A stretch of 64,000 nt of DNA from Streptomyces sp. DvalAA-43 (GTDB taxonomy: Bacteria > Actinomycetota > Actinomycetes > Streptomycetales > Streptomycetaceae): contig NZ_FMBW01000060.1 in assembly GCF_900091725.1 (NCBI RefSeq), positions 27,711-91,710 of the forward strand, written 5' to 3'. The notes beneath the pieces were generated by a model that worked only from the letters and a program-made list of their open reading frames with translations, had not been told where the DNA came from and did not search any database. Positions within the stretch are counted from its first letter, which is position 1. The number at the start of each line of letters is the position of its first letter. The position numbers were made by a program, and so were the translations under genes. Shown one piece after another: positions 55,235 through 63,925 of this stretch.

Positions 55235-55993
55235 TCAGAGGAGGACGCCGCCGGAGACCTCGATGCGCTGGGCCGTCATCCAGCGCAGGCCCTCCGACGC
55301 CAGCGTGGCGATGGCGTCACCGATCTCCTCGGGTTCGCCGACACGGCCGAGCGCGGTCTGCCCGGCCAGACCCTGGCGCATACCGATGTCATCCCGCATG
55401 GCACCGCCGTTGAAGTCGGTGGCGGTCGGCCCCGGGGCAATGGAGTTGACCCGGATACCTCGGGGGCCAAGCTCTGCGGCCAGAGTGCGGCTCAGAGCCT
55501 CGACGGCGGCCTTCGAAGCGGAGTAGACCGACGTCGCGGGACTGGTGTGGCGAGTCAACGACGACGAGACATTGATGACCCGGGCACCCTGCGCCAGCAG
55601 CGGCACAAGCGACTGGGTGAGGAAAAACGTGCCCCGCACGTTCGTGCCGAACACCGTGTCGAAGTCGTCGGCCGTGACAGCTTCCAGCGGGCCGAAAACG
55701 CCAACCCCCGCGTTGTTGACCACGATATCGAGCCGCGAGGCCCCCCAGCGCTCAAGCAGTGCGCTCAGCTCGGAAGCGAGGGCTCCGAAAGAGGAGATGT
55801 CGCTGATATCGAGACGCATGACAGCGGCAGTCCCACCCGCGGCGTGCACTTGCCGCACAGTCTCCTCTACCTCAGCCACATCACCGCGATGAGTGACCAC
55901 GACCCGCACCCCGCGCGCCGCCAGCGCGAGAGCTGTACTCCGGCCCAGGCCACGGTTCGCACCGGTCACCAAAGCGATCCTGTCGGCTGTCAT
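55235..55993 (-). CDS. Short-chain dehydrogenase/reductase (SDR)
   Basis: A 252-residue classical SDR: cofactor motif TGANRGLG, NNAG, catalytic Ser in VINVSSSL, YSASK, and PGPTATDFNG. THRGD after beta-2 hints at NADP(H) preference. The ATG at 55993 is preceded by AGGGAGC. It diverges from a TetR gene across palindromic operators and is the likely target of that repressor. Substrate unknown. Confidence 0.9.
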   Translation of the reverse strand: MTADRIALVTGANRGLGRSTALALAARGVRVVVTHRGDVAEVEETVRQVHAAGGTAAVMRLDISDISSFGALASELSALLERWGASRLDIVVNNAGVGVFGPLEAVTADDFDTVFGTNVRGTFFLTQSLVPLLAQGARVINVSSSLTRHTSPATSVYSASKAAVEALSRTLAAELGPRGIRVNSIAPGPTATDFNGGAMRDDIGMRQGLAGQTALGRVGEPEEIGDAIATLASEGLRWMTAQRIEVSGGVLL

Positions 55994-56048
55994 CAGCTGC
56001 TCCCTCGTCGCACGGCACCAGAGAGACATCGGGCACCGTCATCAGATA

Positions 56049-56064
56049 CGAGTCGGTTGACTCG
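56049..56064. promoter_or_regulatory. Operator, SDR-proximal
   Basis: CGAGTC-GGTT-GACTCG is a perfect palindrome sharing the ACTCGCC half-site with the larger one at 56095-56118. It lies 56 bp upstream of the SDR start. Confidence 0.65.
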
Positions 56065-56094
56065 CCTTTCCATTGCAGCGTAGGCACGCCAAAA

Positions 56095-56118
56095 GAGGCG
56101 AGTCAAGTGACTCGCCTC
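56095..56118. promoter_or_regulatory. Operator, TetR-proximal
   Basis: GAGGCGAGTCA-AG-TGACTCGCCTC has two exact 11-bp arms, 23 bp upstream of the TetR start. With the SDR-proximal palindrome it gives the repressor one site per divergent promoter. Confidence 0.8.
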
Positions 56119-56140
56119 GGATCTGGGGCATACTGCACGC

Positions 56141-56776
56141 ATGGCAGCAGAGCTCTCCGCACACCACCGCCGTCTCGCCCAGCAGAAGCGTGAGGCGATC
56201 ATCTCCGCAGCCACGGACCTCTTCCTGGACCGCGGCTACGACGGAACCTCCCTCGCCCGCATCGCCGAAGGGGCGGCCGTCTCGAAGTCCACCCTGTTCA
56301 AGCAGTTCCCCACCAAGGCAGCCCTCTTCGAGGCCATCGTCACCGAGTCCTGGCAGCGTGACACCGCGGACACTGTCGCGCGGCCTCAGGCCGGAGACCT
56401 GCGTTGCGGCCTGACCTCCATCGGCCACCGCTACGCCGACCTGATCGGCCGGCCCGGTATGACGGCCCTGTTCCGCATCGTCATTGCCGAGCTGCCCCGC
56501 TTCCCCGAACTGGGGCAGATGCAGTTCCAGCTCGGCAAGCTGCCCTACTTCACCTCGGTCCAGCACTACCTGGAGTCGGAGCACGAGGCCGGCAACGCCG
56601 ACGTCCCGGACGCCGAGAGCGCCGCCAACCAGTTCCTCGGGATGATCGCCAACTACGTCCTGTGGCCCCGCATGCTGCTGACCGACTGGGACCCCTCAGC
56701 CTCTGACATCCGCTACGCCGTCGAGCAGGCGGTGGAGACCACGCTCGCCCGATACGCTTCCGATCGACCAGCCTGA
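56141..56776 (+). CDS. TetR/AcrR-family repressor
   Basis: A 211-residue regulator: HTH QKREAIISAATDLFLDRGYD then GTSLARIAEGAAVSKSTLFK. The C-terminal TetR_C_7-like domain (HRYADLIGRPGMTALFRIVI) is of AefR type. Divergent from the SDR gene with two palindromes between, so autoregulation plus control of the SDR is likely. Confidence 0.9.
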   Translation: MAAELSAHHRRLAQQKREAIISAATDLFLDRGYDGTSLARIAEGAAVSKSTLFKQFPTKAALFEAIVTESWQRDTADTVARPQAGDLRCGLTSIGHRYADLIGRPGMTALFRIVIAELPRFPELGQMQFQLGKLPYFTSVQHYLESEHEAGNADVPDAESAANQFLGMIANYVLWPRMLLTDWDPSASDIRYAVEQAVETTLARYASDRPA

Positions 56777-56789
56777 TCCAAGGGCTGGA

Positions 56790-57535
56790 ATTCGTACGCC
56801 GCCGCCCAGCACTGCAGGGGGTTCGCGGAGCCCGGCAGGACCTCGTCCTGGAGGAGGCCGGGATCGAGGACCCGGTCGTCTTTGAGGAGGACCCGGGCAC
56901 CTCCAGCCGCCTCCACCCGCTCCAGCGCCCGAAGTTCGGCGAGCTGCTGACGTACGGGCGGCCGGGCGAGACCGTGCACATCTCCGAGATGTTCCGCCTC
57001 GTGCGCGGCAACCAGCACATCCTCGACGTGCTCGACGTCCTGCACCGCGACCGCCTCGCCCTGCGCATCCACGACGGGGCGTTCTCCGCGATGGACCTCA
57101 CCGCCCGCCACCCGCGCACCGGCAGGCGCTGTCCACCGTGAAGTTCATGGTGCAGACCCTGGCCGCCGCCGGCGAACTCCAGCGCGACCTCCAGCGCGAG
57201 CTGACCTACGACGGGCTGCGCGCCGCCGAGGCCAAGGGCGCGAAGGGCGGGCGCCGCCCCGCCGTGGCGGCCGCCCGGACCGCCGACGTACGCACCGCGT
57301 ACCTGAGAGGCCGCTCCATCGCCGCCCTCGCCCGCGACCACCGGGTCAGCCGCGGCGCGATCCGTACCGCCGTCGCCGTCCTCCTGCCCGACCACACCGC
57401 CAGCGAGGAGGACGCCCCCACCCCGGAGCTACCGATCACCCTCGACATGCCGGGCACTCGCGGACTACCTCCGCACCACCGAACTGGAGCCCGCCGAGCG
57501 CGCCGCGCTCGACCAGGGGACGACAGCACCACGAC
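56790..57535 (+). pseudogene. Serine recombinase, C-terminal half with frameshifts
   Basis: Three frames combine: FRLVRGNQHILDVLDVLHRD, RLALRIHDGAFSAMDLTARH (core after the catalytic Ser region); from 57135 KFMVQTLAAAGELQRDLQRE, LTYDGLRAAEAKGAKGGRRP and the HTH GRSIAALARDHRVSRGAIRT; then, shifted again, ALADYLRTTELEPAERAALD. The catalytic N-terminus is missing or unrecognisable. Confidence 0.75.
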
Positions 57536-58449
57536 GGGCTCCGAGTTGCTCGGTTCGCCTCGAAGGCTGATCGTTCCGGAAGACCAGCTCTCGGCGTGGT
57601 CCGCAAAGGCAGCCTCGCACGTCTGCACCTGCCAGCCTGCGGAGATGCCGATCAAGTTCGAGCCCCGTTCGACGCCGGACCATAAACGACAAGGCCAGGA
57701 CCGAGGCACCACGGACACGAGAAGGTGGCAGCAGCGCCACGGAACTCAGCCGAAGGTCAGGCCGGCCTGACCGTGCGGCTACGCGGCCGGACCCGCGCGC
57801 AAGTGGTCCCCACTGGGCGGCGGGTCGGTGTGCGAGTGAGCGATCCAGCGCGATGCCGAGCGCCGTCGTCGCCGCCCACCGCCGCCACGGCCCGTCCCGG
57901 ATTGCCCATGATGTCTCCCGCTCGCGAGCTGTTACGCAGGAGACGCTACGTGCGGGGGACGGACCGCGGCGGTCGTGCCAGAGGGACAACCAGCCCCTGA
58001 ATACCCGGGTATGACACCCCTACGGGCTACCGCCAGCCTCTTTGGGCGGTGGGCCTCCAGCCCCGTGCCCGAGTTCAGTTGTTGTTATTGACCTTGGTGT
58101 AGGCGGCGCTGTAGCCGGTGGGGCAGTAGAGGGTGTCGGAGCCGTCGCCCGTGTGCCAGCGGCCGTCTGCCCCGCCAGCGAGTGGCTGGGCAGGGTCGGC
58201 CTGAAGCCTCCAGGCCTGGCCATCCGGCTCTCCCTGCTCCCGGACGACGGCGTCAACTTCCTCGGTCGCCGCTCTGCCTGCGGCGCCGGACCCAAGATCA
58301 GTCTTATAGACGTCGTTTCGCTTGGTGAGTCGGCGGCCGTTGATATGGCTGGTAGCGATAGCCGTGAACCGCTCTGTGTCAGCCGGGGCGCGTGGGTATC
58401 GGCTCGGCCCTCTGCCCGGTCGTGTTCGTGTGGCCACGGAGCAACCGCG
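57536..58449. other. Mostly gene-free stretch with one weak reading frame (57536-58449)
   Basis: No family is recognisable. On the minus strand, 58075-58437 reads AIATSHINGRRLTKRNDVYK ... DGRWHTGDGSDTLYCPTGYS and ends NNNN-stop; its composition is protein-like but it has no good start. It may be a decayed secreted protein. Confidence 0.35.
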
Positions 58450-59067
58450 TCACGGCGCCGGGTCTGGGCGTCGAAGGCCAGGGGAGGCGGCGGGGGTTGC
58501 CCAGCCGCGCAGTACGGCATCAATCGTTGACCAGAACGCGGTCTCGGCTGCGGTGCCGTCGAGGCCGCCGGCCAGTTCAAGGGTCACGAGCCCGTGCAGG
58601 GCGACCCACAGCGAGACGGCGATCAGTGTGGTGTCGCCCGCGAGGATCCGGTCCGCCACGGCACGGTCGATCGCCGTGACAAGCGGTCGCACCGGGTCTC
58701 GGTCGCCGACCCAGGTCGACGGTACGAAGGACTGAACGCCGCCGAACAACACCGCGTACAGGTGGCGGTGTTCGCGTCCCCAATGGCGATACGCCACGGC
58801 CAACGCGTACAGATCCTCCAGGGCGGCCTCCGAGCCGGGAACGGCCGTCAGGTCCTGGAACAGGCCAGCGACCGCCTGGTTGCGCACCTCGCGGATCAGT
58901 CCGTCCTTGCCCTGGAACAGGGTGTACACCGCAGCCGTCGACGTTCCGGCGGCAGTGGCCAGCGCGCGGACTGTGACCGACTCCTGGGGATGGGTGGCGA
59001 ACATCTCGGTCGCGCATGCCACAAGCCGTTCTCTGACGGCGGCGTCGTTCGTTCTCGGCCTTCCCAT
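58450..59067 (-). CDS. TetR-family repressor
   Basis: A 205-residue regulator: MGRPRTNDAAVRERLVACAT, then VRALATAAGTSTAAVYTLFQ as the HTH, and a C-terminal TetR_C_13-like domain (AYRHWGREHRHLYAVLFGGV). ATG 59067 is preferred over 59085 because MGRPR is the usual N-terminus. Divergent from a membrane-anchored alpha/beta hydrolase gene 68 bp away. Confidence 0.88.
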   Translation of the reverse strand: MGRPRTNDAAVRERLVACATEMFATHPQESVTVRALATAAGTSTAAVYTLFQGKDGLIREVRNQAVAGLFQDLTAVPGSEAALEDLYALAVAYRHWGREHRHLYAVLFGGVQSFVPSTWVGDRDPVRPLVTAIDRAVADRILAGDTTLIAVSLWVALHGLVTLELAGGLDGTAAETAFWSTIDAVLRGWATPAASPGLRRPDPAP

Positions 59068-59096
59068 GGGAAGCAGTTTACCCATGCTGATAACAT

Positions 59097-59108
59097 CGTT
59101 TCAAAACG
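59097..59108. promoter_or_regulatory. Putative operator between TetR and hydrolase
   Basis: CGTTT-CA-AAACG, a perfect 12-bp palindrome in the 68-bp divergent region, with ACATCGTTTCAAAACGGCGT around it. Probable site for the adjacent TetR. Confidence 0.6.
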
Positions 59109-59135
59109 GCGTTCCAAAACTCTGGGGAGCTCAAC

Positions 59136-60470
59136 ATGCCACCGTCCGCCATACGACCTCTGCGCCTTGTCGGCCGCCTGCTGGCGGCCACCACCGCGGT
59201 GGTGGGGCTCGTCGCCTTCTTCCTGGCGCTGATCGTCGCCACCGACGGCGCGGGCTCGGGATTCGTCGCATGGTCCGCGACTGTCGGCATCGCGGTTTCC
59301 GCAGCGCTGTGGTGGGGTCGCCGCCGCTCTTGGCGGGGACGGCTGGTGCCATTCCTGCCGGTGCTCGTCGCAGTGGCCCTGACACTGTCGGTGTGCGTCC
59401 CCACCGTCCCCACGACGCGCCACTACCCGCCCGCCCTGCCGTTCGTGACCGCCGAGCACTGGCGCCTGTCCACCGGCAGCCGGGTCGCGGTCTACCACTA
59501 CCCGCCCACCGGCAACAACCCCCGGCAGCGTGTCCCGCTCGTCTACCTCAACGGCGGCCCGGTGCGCGGCATCTCGGTGCTCGACCACCGCTTCCTGCAA
59601 CGGCTCGCGGGACAGGGCTACGACGTGTACGCCTACGAACAGGCCGGTGGTGGACGCAGCAACCTGCTGCCCATGGGCCAGTACTCGATCACCCGGTCCG
59701 TCCATGACCTCGGTGCCTTCGTCAGCAAACTCGGCAAGGGCCGCGCCGACGTACTGGGATTCTCCTCAGGCGCGGTCGTGCTCACCCGCGCGATGGCCGA
59801 CCCGGCCATCGCCGGCCACCTGCGCCGGGCGGTCATCGCCGAGCCGGGCCCGATGGACGGCCCCACCGCCCGGATGGCCGAGCAGAAGGGTCGGCCGTCG
59901 GCCCGCGACCTCGCGCCGGCCATGACCGGGCCGCGCTCCACACATGTCCCGCGGTACGCGGTCGCGTTCGGCCTCATGCGGCTCGGACTGCTCAGCCCGG
60001 ACAACGGGCTGGTAGGGCAGGCGGAGGGCGACAATGCCTTCACCGCTGCCGATCTCGGCAGCGACACCGCGTCCGCCTACTGCGCGCGGGACGCGCACCG
60101 CATCCCGGTCGAGGACACTGCGGAGAACTTCTCCTTCAGTGCCGCCGCCAGCCTCCGCATCCAGCAAACGATCAAAGACTCCCCCTCCATCGCCCCGCAG
60201 CTCAGGCGCTCCCGGACACCCGCGATGCTGATGATCGCCGAGTGCTCCTCCCAGGTCCGGCAGTGGCAAACAACCATCCTCGCGGACAACCCCGCGATCC
60301 AGCGCACCCAGTACATGCCCGGAGTCGGTCACCACATGTGGAACGGCCTGGATGACAACGACCAACGAGCAGCCGCCGCCATCACCGCGTTCCTCCAAGA
60401 CAAGCCCGCACCGCTGCCCGACTACCCGACCCGAGCCGATATCCCGGCTTTCCTCCGGGGTCACAAGTAA
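59136..60470 (+). CDS. Membrane-anchored alpha/beta hydrolase
   Basis: A 444-residue protein. Three N-terminal TM helices (LLAATTAVVGLVAFFLALIV, FVAWSATVGIAVSAALWWGR, LVPFLPVLVAVALTLSVCVP) precede an extracytoplasmic alpha/beta hydrolase: oxyanion region VYLNGGPVRG, EQAGGGRS, nucleophile elbow GFSSGAV and catalytic His in GVGHHMWN. Resembles proline-iminopeptidase-like hydrolases. ATG 59136. Expression is probably under the divergent TetR. Confidence 0.85.
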   Translation: MPPSAIRPLRLVGRLLAATTAVVGLVAFFLALIVATDGAGSGFVAWSATVGIAVSAALWWGRRRSWRGRLVPFLPVLVAVALTLSVCVPTVPTTRHYPPALPFVTAEHWRLSTGSRVAVYHYPPTGNNPRQRVPLVYLNGGPVRGISVLDHRFLQRLAGQGYDVYAYEQAGGGRSNLLPMGQYSITRSVHDLGAFVSKLGKGRADVLGFSSGAVVLTRAMADPAIAGHLRRAVIAEPGPMDGPTARMAEQKGRPSARDLAPAMTGPRSTHVPRYAVAFGLMRLGLLSPDNGLVGQAEGDNAFTAADLGSDTASAYCARDAHRIPVEDTAENFSFSAAASLRIQQTIKDSPSIAPQLRRSRTPAMLMIAECSSQVRQWQTTILADNPAIQRTQYMPGVGHHMWNGLDDNDQRAAAAITAFLQDKPAPLPDYPTRADIPAFLRGHK

Positions 60471-60565
60471 GCGAGCAGACCCACGGCATCGCATCCAAGG
60501 TGCGTGGAGGAGTTGGCGGGTTCCGCAGCGACGCTACGCGTCTCTCACAAACGACCATTTGTGAG

Positions 60566-61113
60566 GGCGCTGTCACGTTGTTGGGTGTGTGGGTGTCTGA
60601 TGGTGTGTCGGGGCATGGTGGGGCCTGGTTCGGGGCCTGTGCTCAGGCCGCGGTGGACAGACCGGCGGTGCCGGTGGCCTGCTCCCAGGTGGTGAAGCGG
60701 TGCTGCACCTCGGTGCGGTGGTCGGGGGCGGTCATCAGATGGCGGCGGGGCCGGAAGTGCGGTGTGATACCGCTGAACGCGGACAGGAACCGCTGCGCCC
60801 CGCCGGCGGAGCGGAAGCCTTTCATCGCGCGTTCACGCTGCCGGGTGGGCTGGTGGCTGCTCTCCGCCCGGTTGTTCAGCCCCTTGTGAGAGCGGTGCTC
60901 GACCGAGGGCATGACCTCGCGGTGAGCGGCGCCGTAGGAGCGGAGCTCGTCCGTGACGACCACCTGCGGCACCGTACGGGTCGTCTTCACCAGACGACGG
61001 AAGAATCGCCTGGCCGTGGTCTTGTCCCGCCGGTTCTGTACGAGGATGTCCAGCACCATGCCGTCCTGGTCGACAGCCCGCCAGAGGTACTTCTACTCGC
61101 CCTTGATCTTGAC
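60566..61113 (-). pseudogene. IS6-family element, copy 3, cut by IS3
   Basis: The right-end repeat GGCGCTGTCACGTTG starts at 60566. The minus strand encodes the IS6 C-terminal half: MVLDILVQNRRDKTTARRFF, TVPQVVVTDELRSYGAAHRE, HRSHKGLNNRAESSHQPTRQ, MKGFRSAGGAQRFLSAFSGI. A TAG replaces a Gln codon in KGEQKYLW, and the 5' half is lost at the IS3 left end (61114). Confidence 0.85.
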
Positions 61114-61182
61114 TGAGGTTTCCCCGAGATGCGGAGTGTGGTGACAGAGGGTCAGATGGTTTTCATGAGAGGAACATCGACC

Positions 61183-61491
61183 ATGGCTGCCCCCAGGAAA
61201 TACTCGCTCGAGTTGCGTGAGCGTGCGGTACGGATGTACCGCACCGCCGATCCGAAGCCGCAGATCAAGAAACCGGCCGTCGATCTCGGCGTGCATCCGG
61301 AGGCCCTGCGCGGTTGGATCCGGCAGGCCGAGGCCGACGCCGGCGAGCGCGATGACCGGCTGACCACCGACGAACACGCCGAGCTCACCGCGCTGCGCAA
61401 GGAGAACGCCCAGCTCAAGCGGGCGAACGAGGTCCTGCGGACGGCCTCGGCTTTTTTCGTGGCCCAGCTCGACCCGACCCGGCCCAGGTGA
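61183..61491 (+). CDS. IS3 OrfA
   Basis: A 102-residue HTH protein: YSLELRERAVRMYRTADPKP, VDLGVHPEALRGWIRQAEAD, then a leucine-zipper-like ELTALRKENAQLKRANEVLR. Its end holds T-TTT-TTC (61452-61458) in the phase expected for -1 frameshifting. The stop overlaps the OrfB GTG (GTGA). Confidence 0.9.
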   Translation: MAAPRKYSLELRERAVRMYRTADPKPQIKKPAVDLGVHPEALRGWIRQAEADAGERDDRLTTDEHAELTALRKENAQLKRANEVLRTASAFFVAQLDPTRPR

Positions 61492-62405
61492 CGGCGCTCC
61501 TCGACGAGCACCCGCACCTGGGGGTCGAGCCCGTACTCCGGGAACTGTCCATCCCTTCCTCCACCTACTACCGCTGGCGCCGTGCCGAGCGCGAGCCGTG
61601 CGAACGCGTGCGCCGGGACGCGGAACTCACCGAGCAGATCAAGGAGATCCACGCCGGCTCGGGCGGGATCTACGGCTCGCCGCGCGTGCGTGCCGTGCTC
61701 AAGCGTGAGGGCGTCCACGTGGGCCGCAAGCGGGTCGAGCGCCTGATGCGCGAGGCCGACCTCGCTGGGATCAGCCCGCGTCGCAAGGGTTTCACGCGCC
61801 GGGACCCCAAGGCCACCCTGGCCCCGGACCTGGTCCAGCGCGACTTCACCGCGAGTGCACCGAACCGGCCGTGGGTCACCGACCTGACGATGATCGCGAC
61901 CGGCGAGGGCCCGTTGTGGCTGTCCGCGATCCGGGACGCGTTCTCCCGCCGGGTGGTGGCCTGGGAGACCTCCGCCCGTGCGGACGCCGACCTGGTGCCG
62001 TCCACGCTCGAGTACGCCCTCGCTTCCCGCGAGGTCGAGCCCGGCCAGCTCATTCATCACGCGGATCACGGCTGTCAATATACGTCGATCAGGCTAACAA
62101 CTCGCATGCTGCGATCGGGAGTTCAGGAGTCCATGGGCTCGGTCGGAGACTCGTACGACAACGCCCTCGCGGAGAACCTGTGGATGATCACCAGGACGGA
62201 GTGCATCCGCGGCCGCGTCTTCGTCACCCGGGCCGAGACGAACCTGGCGCTGTTCGAGTACATCGATGGGTTCTATAACTCCCGGCGCATCCAGAAACGG
62301 CTCGGCCACCTCAGTCCGATCGAGTCCGAGGAGAAGCACTACGCCGACCAGGCAACGGCCGAACGAACGAACCTGAAACCCCGTCAACCCGCCCTGACCA
62401 GCTGA
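61488..62405 (+). CDS. IS3 OrfB transposase
   Basis: A 305-residue DDE integrase-like protein: HTH_21 region EQIKEIHAGSGGIYGSPRVR, rve domain with WVTDLTMIA (Asp), HHADHGCQYTS (Asp) and YDNALAENLW (Glu), and the C-terminal signature YNSRRIQKRLGHLSPIE. No frameshift is seen, so it may be active. The OrfB frame is open upstream through the slippery heptamer, allowing an OrfAB fusion. Confidence 0.9.
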   Translation: MTALLDEHPHLGVEPVLRELSIPSSTYYRWRRAEREPCERVRRDAELTEQIKEIHAGSGGIYGSPRVRAVLKREGVHVGRKRVERLMREADLAGISPRRKGFTRRDPKATLAPDLVQRDFTASAPNRPWVTDLTMIATGEGPLWLSAIRDAFSRRVVAWETSARADADLVPSTLEYALASREVEPGQLIHHADHGCQYTSIRLTTRMLRSGVQESMGSVGDSYDNALAENLWMITRTECIRGRVFVTRAETNLALFEYIDGFYNSRRIQKRLGHLSPIESEEKHYADQATAERTNLKPRQPALTS

Positions 62406-62436
62406 TCAGCACCTCCCGCACGCCGGGGGAACCTCA

Positions 62437-63221
62437 CTGACGCCACCGCACCATTCGTGGTGACATTCCAAGTACCCGACCCCGCAGCATTTGCCCGCAC
62501 CGTACTCATCGAGGCTCTTGAGCGGAATAGTGTCACCGTCAGCGCCCCGACGCTCGGATTCAACCCCGGCTCCGACCTTCCGTCATCGGAGGAGGTGAAG
62601 GCCTTGCCTGTCTCGGCGACGTACACGTCACCGCCCTTCAGGGGATACGCCAAGTTGATCAATAAGGTCAGCCACAATCTCGGCGCCAACCTCTTGCCGC
62701 CACTGATGGCAGTGCATCACGGCAATCACACCTATGCCGACGGAATGCAGATCGAGCGGAACTTTCTCGCCGAAGCAGGTATTGACCCGAATTCGTTCAC
62801 TCTCGTCGATGCCCAAGGCTTGACCGGGGACAAGGCCACACCAGCCGCACAGACGGAGTTGCTGCGACATCTTTCCCGCAGTCGCGACTTCAGCACCTTC
62901 TACGACTCTATGCCGAGCCTGGGCGTCGATGGATCACTCGCGGATGTCATCGCGCACACCGACCCTGCCGCAGGACACATTCGCGCGAAGACCGGCACCC
63001 TGGTCGGCGCTTTCAAGGGCAAGCTGGCTCTCACCACCAAGGCGCTTGCAGGATACGTTGACACGAAGAATGGTCACCGTCTCGTCTTCGCGATCTACGT
63101 GAACAACGTCCCGGTCCCCAGCAACAGCGTCAGCGACGCGATCGACCTGGCGCTAAAGGCCAACAAGCAATTGGGATCAATGGCCGCCAGCATCTACCAG
63201 AACCCCGAAGGGAGCAACTAG
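62437..63221 (+). pseudogene. PBP4/DacB-type (S13) D-Ala-D-Ala carboxypeptidase, C-terminal part
   Basis: The frame is open from the IS3 end (TDATAPFVVTFQVPDPAAFA) and contains two of three penicillin-binding motifs: SxN in INKVSHNLGANLLPPL and KTG in IRAKTGTLVGAFKG. The SxxK nucleophile and signal peptide, which lie upstream, are lost at the IS3 boundary. Codon use is slightly less GC-rich than in its neighbours. GTG 62457 could start translation but the product would lack the nucleophile. Confidence 0.85.
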
Positions 63222-63865
63222 ATGACGACCACGGCATGCGAGACCTCGAACGCACGAACGGCGTCCGGCCGATGGCGCAGCAGATCCAGATGCCGCCGGT
63301 GCGCCCCGACCACCTCCACCAGCCCCGCCAGATCCACCTGCTCGGTGTCGGCCGGTGCGCCGTCGATCCAGTGGGTGCCGAGCATCCAGCGCCGGTGGCG
63401 CGGACAGATGCGGGTGTGCGGCTGCAGGTACACCCGGGCAGGCCTGGCCCGTCCGGTGCGTGCGGCCGTGCACAGCCGGCAGCCTTCTCCCGCGGCCGGC
63501 ACCACGGCCCCGAAGCGGAACCGCCCGGCTGCACCCGACCCGTCCGGCGAGATGGGTTCTTGGGCGGTCCAGGCGGGCAGGGCCCGCTGAAGGATCTCCT
63601 CGGGTACGCGGCTGAACGCGGAGACGCGGGCGCGGGCTTCGGTGTTGAGGTAGATCTCGCCGTCCGTGCGGTAGCCCTTGAACAGACCTCCGCCGACCTG
63701 CAGGAGTGCCGGGATGAGGTCTCGGACGCCGAGCCGGTGGCGGTCGGCCAGCCTGTCCAGGTACGACAGGTTCGTCTCGCCTTGCAGTGGTGCGAGCCGT
63801 ACCGGCCCCGGACGTGTCGCAGCCGTACGCGGCGGCTGCGGCTGTCGTGGAGGAAAATCGTGCAT
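63218..63865 (-). CDS. TniQ-family protein
   Basis: A 215-residue protein: VRLAPLQGETNLSYLDRLAD matches the N-terminal TniQ/TnsD motif (PxxGExxxSYxxRLA), and GCRLCTAARTGRARPARVYL then QPHTRICPRHRRWMLGTHWI gives the CxxC...CxxH zinc-binding part. TniQ proteins act in target selection of Tn7/Tn5053-like transposons. It ends abruptly (VSHAVVVI-stop) sharing 4 bp with the convergent carboxypeptidase end, so the C-terminus may be cut. The start is uncertain (63925 possible). Confidence 0.65.
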   Translation of the reverse strand: MHDFPPRQPQPPRTAATRPGPVRLAPLQGETNLSYLDRLADRHRLGVRDLIPALLQVGGGLFKGYRTDGEIYLNTEARARVSAFSRVPEEILQRALPAWTAQEPISPDGSGAAGRFRFGAVVPAAGEGCRLCTAARTGRARPARVYLQPHTRICPRHRRWMLGTHWIDGAPADTEQVDLAGLVEVVGAHRRHLDLLRHRPDAVRAFEVSHAVVVI

Positions 63866-63925
63866 CAGAGGAGTAGAGGTCGTTCCTGGCGGGCTCGGAT
63901 GTACCAGCATCCGAGCAGTGGCCAA

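Larger units (their letters stand above)
61114..62436 (+). mobile_element. IS3-family insertion sequence, apparently complete
   Basis: A 1323-bp element with imperfect terminal inverted repeats: left TGAGGTTTCCCCGAGATGCGG, one base shortened here to TGAGGTTTCCCCGAGATGCG, right (complement) TGAGGTTCCCCCGGCGTGCG. It contains overlapping OrfA and OrfB. The left flank is an IS6 remnant and the right flank a carboxypeptidase gene, so no clear target duplication is visible; the flanks were probably rearranged after insertion. Confidence 0.85.
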
